This document shows, one piece after another, positions 61,701 through 64,000 of a stretch of DNA of 64,000 nucleotides (position 1 is the first letter of the stretch; each line of letters starts with the position of its first letter). The stretch comes from Rostratula benghalensis (taxonomy: Eukaryota; Chordata; Aves; Charadriiformes; Rostratulidae): positions 1,107,997 to 1,171,996 of the forward strand of contig VXAI01000092.1 in assembly GCA_013399305.1 (NCBI GenBank), written 5' to 3'. A model generated the notes under the pieces. The model did no database searches, was not told the DNA's origin, and worked only from the letters and a program-made list of their open reading frames with translations. Both the position numbers and the translations under genes were made by a program.

Positions 61701-63999
61701 ACAGCCACCCCGCTTTCCCTGCTGAATCCCCCATATTCTCTCCTTAACTACTTCTGCTTGGAGGGCTGGCCCCTCCTTTTCTACTACCTTACTATGATGT
61801 CCTTTTGATTTCCTAATGGAAGATGGCTGTTTTGTCTTAGTTCTTTCATCTTTCTGACTACTCAACTTATTCAGTAGTGATGCACTTGTGTAAAATCAAG
61901 TCCTTCAGCTGAATGTACGTTAGAAGGTATCATGCAGTTTAGCTTTCCATGCTAGCCGATCAAGGACCTTCTCTCTCTCCTGAATAAAAGACAGGGAGGG
62001 CAGATGCAGTTTTAAGTTCATCACGAAACAAACAAACAAAAACACTCAGAGAGGAACCAGAGAGCAACACCAGATTTTCTGACCATTTGTGGTTTAGAAG
62101 ATTTTTTGCAAGTGAAGGATAACCCCAAGTAGAAAGATCTTGAAGATGGTCGTGTCCAGGCAGCCAAAGGAAAAAAGGCATAGGCATTTTCTTCCTCTTG
62201 ACTTCCTATCTTACATCATTACCTTTTTACCATGGCCCTCCTTCCTAAGGAACAACCAGTTCTGGCAGTGAGAGAAGCTACTAGGAGACATTTCCAGTGC
62301 CTAGACGCCTTCTGCTGATCTTGCCTTCTCAAACACATCTTCACAGACAAAACAAGCAGAATGAAGGGGGCCAAACCACTTCTTGTAGTTGCTAACTCTT
62401 TTAACAGCTCAAACCAGTATCTGTAAACAAGTGCTATACAGCTCACCTTAACTTCCCAGCAGGAAGGAACCAAAGTAGAGGTCACGTATGCTGCACCGTT
62501 TCCAACAGGAACATGACTGATAAGAAAGTTAGCTGAGCAGAACTAATTAACAGGAGAAAGGCTGTTCTAGATACAGATGGTAGAATAGGAGGATGTAAAA
62601 AAATCCAAACAACAGAATTGTGCAGTGAGCTAAAAGACAGCATGTAAAATAGGTGTACAACCTGATTCAAGTAAAAGATAAGGGCAGATTATTATAGTGT
62701 CTTGCAAACACACCACCAAAGAAATGAAGTATCTTCAACTCTCTGGAGCCTTCAACTTGCCCTATTTGCTACTCTTCCTTTGCTCACTAGTTATTATGTT
62801 TCTCATATTAGGTGAGGCAGTCTGTGTCCAGTCATCCTAATTGGAAATGTGTACACAACACTGCATATAAAGCCCACTGTATAAGCTCTTGCACATTTTT
62901 AAGGATGTTCAAATCCCATTGAATTTTGCACTGAAATGTGTAAGTCATTGGATGTGTAAGTCAAATGAAAGTTTCAGAAGTCATGCGTGCTTCTTTGATG
63001 TTTTAACATAACCAGTATCTGGTGATCTTAAATGCTAGTCTTACAAAAGTAAGGGTTTTTTCCCAATGAAATTGCAACTTTCATCACTGTAGGACTATAA
63101 ACCACTGCCAGCAGGTATCATCTTGCAGAGATAAACAGCTTCAGGAAGACTAAACACTGAACAGAAACTCACTAAGTAGCTTTTAGCACCTGGTTGGCCT
63201 TGCCAGGATTCGAACCTGGATCATCTGTATGGTCAGACAGAGGCTTCCACTGAGCACAAGACCAGCTTTGGTGCATGACCCTCCCTCACATTTGCTGCTC
63301 TAAAACCTAACAACTTTCAAGCTGCTTCTATTCTGTCTGTGAAAAGGGGAAGGAAACATTCTGAAATCAAATGCTAGAGTAAAACAGCAAGAGACAATCA
63401 ACAGAAGATGACAGTAAATGAAAACAAAAGTGCAGAGAGAAACCGAATCTCTTGCCTTTGGCAGTTCCAGGAGAAGCATAATATAAGCAAGACATTTTAC
63501 CTTGGTATTTTTCATAGTCTGGCATTGCTTTTGTCTTCTTTTTTGGCAAATTCACTCGAGGATCTCCAACAGTGAGGCCCAGTATTGTACCTGGTGGCAT
63601 TTGTGATGGTGAACTCATCCCTTTAAAAATACACAGATGAACATTGCCATGAAACCACCAATTGAGTTGTGAACTTTTTCTGCACTATTATTTAGTGCAT
63701 TTTTGCACACAGGGATGTGGCACCACTGTATGTCAGAGAAGCAACACAAATAACAAAAGATACAACAGCAACATACGACTTAGTTTGCAATTACATTTAT
63801 GCTTAGCATAGAAGTGAGGTCACTCACAACTCACAGACTCAATTCATCCCTTACATTTGGCACATCTGCTAAAGAACACAGAACCTTTTTTAAGAGCCTG
63901 TCTTCCAATGAAAGGAAATTTTAAAACTTCTAAAAGAAGTTTTACCTCATCACTGCTTAATTGCTTCACATCAGATAGCTCGAGTATAATCTGAGATCT
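52131..63999 (-). CDS. POP1: POP1 gene, 3' half (6 firm exons plus 1 probable, spliced span)
   Basis: POP1, the largest protein subunit of ribonuclease P and RNase MRP. It is nuclear/nucleolar and acts in pre-tRNA 5'-end maturation and rRNA processing. Firm coding exons, in transcript order: 63620-63501, 57456-57341, 56017-55826, 54938-54784, 53935-53594, 52791-52131. Every intron is GT-AG and the phases join exactly, giving 1,586 nt (about 528 residues plus stop). Visible domains are the GLTVGDPR segment, the POPLD domain, a variable acidic linker, a lysine-rich tract, and the conserved C-terminus ending [11 protein letters not shown]. Human POP1 is about 1,024 residues, so roughly the C-terminal half is here; the RNA-binding N-terminal part lies beyond the right edge. 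The gene is convergent with NIPAL2. Confidence 0.95.
52792..53593 (-). other. POP1: POP1 last intron
   Basis: GT-AG intron of 802 bp. I see no repeat or RNA gene in it. Confidence 0.88.
53594..53935 (-). CDS. POP1: POP1 internal exon, RRPPAKR motif and variable linker
   Basis: 342 nt after ATCATTTAG, ending CTCAG|GTATGT (phase 2). It begins [19 protein letters not shown], a conserved POP1 segment, then [10 protein letters not shown]. About 75 residues rich in S, T, E and P follow, the region that varies most between vertebrates, and it ends SDFVVLR. The AG|G junction restores an arginine codon with the last exon. Confidence 0.95.
53936..54783 (-). other. POP1: POP1 intron
   Basis: GT-AG intron of 848 bp. 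I see nothing further in it. Confidence 0.88.
54784..54938 (-). CDS. POP1: POP1 internal exon, end of POPLD domain
   Basis: 155 nt after TTATGACAG, ending AAACG|GTAATA (phase 2). It encodes [20 protein letters not shown] and then a segment with [14 protein letters not shown]-x-x-x-GGL plus FP-x-D-F/YPD is the conserved second half of POPLD. The donor has a weak +5 base. Confidence 0.95.
54939..55825 (-). other. POP1: POP1 intron within POPLD
   Basis: GT-AG intron of 887 bp that interrupts the POPLD coding sequence between FWIPF and IYRG. I see nothing further in it. Confidence 0.88.
55826..56017 (-). CDS. POP1: POP1 internal exon, start of POPLD domain
   Basis: 192 nt (64 codons, phase 0 to 0) after CCTTCTCAG, ending CCTTTT|GTAAGT. 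It encodes a long loop and then [12 protein letters not shown] and [20 protein letters not shown]. The G-WD-x-x-x-P-x-GWGM-FWIP pattern is the core of the POPLD domain found in POP1 proteins. Confidence 0.96.
56018..57340 (-). other. POP1: POP1 intron
   Basis: GT-AG intron of 1.3 kb. I see nothing further in it. Confidence 0.88.
57341..57456 (-). CDS. POP1: POP1 internal exon
   Basis: 116 nt after CTTTTGTAG, ending GAGCAG|GTAACT. It completes the split aspartate codon and encodes [20 protein letters not shown] followed by [19 protein letters not shown]. The W-D motif and its position between GLTVGDPR and POPLD agree with POP1. It ends in phase 0. Confidence 0.93.
57696..57736. repeat. 17-bp direct repeat
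   Basis: GACATTTCTTATTAGAA occurs exactly at 57696-57712 and 57720-57736, a 24-bp period, inside the large POP1 intron. This is a simple local duplication. Confidence 0.85.
61018..61302 (-). mobile_element. CR1 LINE 3' fragment with ORF2 remnant
   Basis: Minus-orientation CR1, the longest copy here, inside the POP1 intron and so in the same orientation as POP1. The minus strand retains an open CR1 ORF2 C-terminal segment that includes [20 protein letters not shown]. The 3' terminus is at the left (TCATAGAATCC). It is 5'-truncated and not autonomous. Confidence 0.93.
63195..63263 (-). tRNA. tRNA-like sequence, probably a pseudogene or tRNA-derived relic
   Basis: A 69-nt minus-strand segment. 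Acceptor ends GGTCTTG and CAAGGCC pair over seven positions with one G-T, and A follows as discriminator. The T arm is perfect: CCAGG, TTCGAAT, CCTGG, with box B GGTTCGAATCC. A box A-like GCTCAGTGG is present. The anticodon stem TCTGT/ACAGA encloses an eight-base loop (CTGACCAT) where seven is normal, the D arm is poor, and no T-run terminator follows. The body is short. These defects argue against a working tRNA, and the anticodon cannot be called. Confidence 0.45.
63501..63620 (-). CDS. POP1: POP1 internal exon with GLTVGDPR motif
   Basis: 120 nt after TTTTTAAAG, ending TACCAAG|GTAAAA. It encodes [20 protein letters not shown] and then [27 protein letters not shown] is a conserved POP1 signature upstream of POPLD. 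Two bases at the 5' end complete a split codon and one base at the 3' end starts the next, which joins exactly to the exon at 57456. Confidence 0.92.
63855..63999 (-). CDS. POP1: probable POP1 exon, partial at window edge
   Basis: One minus-strand frame is open from the window edge and reads [17 protein letters not shown], a plausible folded-protein segment, while the other two frames have stops. The obvious donor (GATGAG|GTAAAA at 63943) would leave phase 0, which cannot join the next exon in frame. A second strong donor, AAAT|GTAAGG at 63855, keeps the same open frame and gives the required phase 1. I therefore prefer the longer exon, but a non-canonical junction or a missed micro-exon is possible. 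The upstream boundary is outside the window or near a CTCAG at about 63991. Confidence 0.4.
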
Positions 64000-64000
64000 A

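Larger units (their letters stand above)
57457..63500 (-). other. POP1: POP1 large intron
   Basis: GT-AG intron of 6.0 kb. It contains a 17-bp direct repeat near 57.7 kb, a poly(T) run near 58.38 kb, a CR1 fragment (61018-61302) and a tRNA-like sequence (63195-63263). The G|AT phase across it matches exactly, so no missing coding exon is required. Confidence 0.88.

Noticed and set aside
1..64000. CRISPR arrays, operons, phage or bacterial systems
   Set aside because: There are no regularly spaced repeats or compact ORFs. The spliced vertebrate genes and CR1 elements identify this as nuclear avian DNA.

Overview
This is a eukaryotic, vertebrate window, and almost certainly from a bird. It is AT-rich, gene-poor and intron-dominated. 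Its interspersed repeats are mostly truncated CR1 LINE 3' ends, with the 8-bp terminal repeat of the ATTCTATG type, which are typical of avian genomes. No bacterial-style operon, CRISPR array or intact mobile element is visible. I see no new biological system here. The window holds parts of two known protein-coding genes, facing each other across a long intergenic gap.

Left part (1-28.2 kb, + strand): the 3' two-thirds of NIPAL2, a multi-pass membrane protein of the NIPA magnesium-transporter family. Eight coding exons (9362-27643) have consensus splice sites and unbroken reading-frame phase. They encode about 250 residues, including the C-terminus and stop. The 5' exons lie outside the window, so positions 1-9361 are intron.

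Middle (28.2-51.8 kb): about 24 kb of intergenic DNA. It holds CR1 scraps, a probable relic hAT (Charlie-like) DNA transposon with terminal inverted repeats, a G-rich minisatellite with G-quadruplex potential, simple repeats, two small CpG-dense patches and one exon-like interval. No protein-coding gene can be supported there.

Right part (51.8-64 kb, - strand): the 3' half of POP1, a protein subunit of RNase P and RNase MRP. Six firm coding exons (63620 down to 52131) carry the POPLD domain, a variable acidic linker, a lysine-rich tract and the conserved C-terminus with stop. A further exon at the right edge is probable. A tRNA-like sequence with a perfect internal B box lies antisense to the + strand inside the large POP1 intron (63195-63263).

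From memory of the human map, NIPAL2 and POP1 are also convergent neighbours on 8q22, so the arrangement is conserved synteny. Their functions (membrane ion transport and tRNA/rRNA processing) are not known to be linked.
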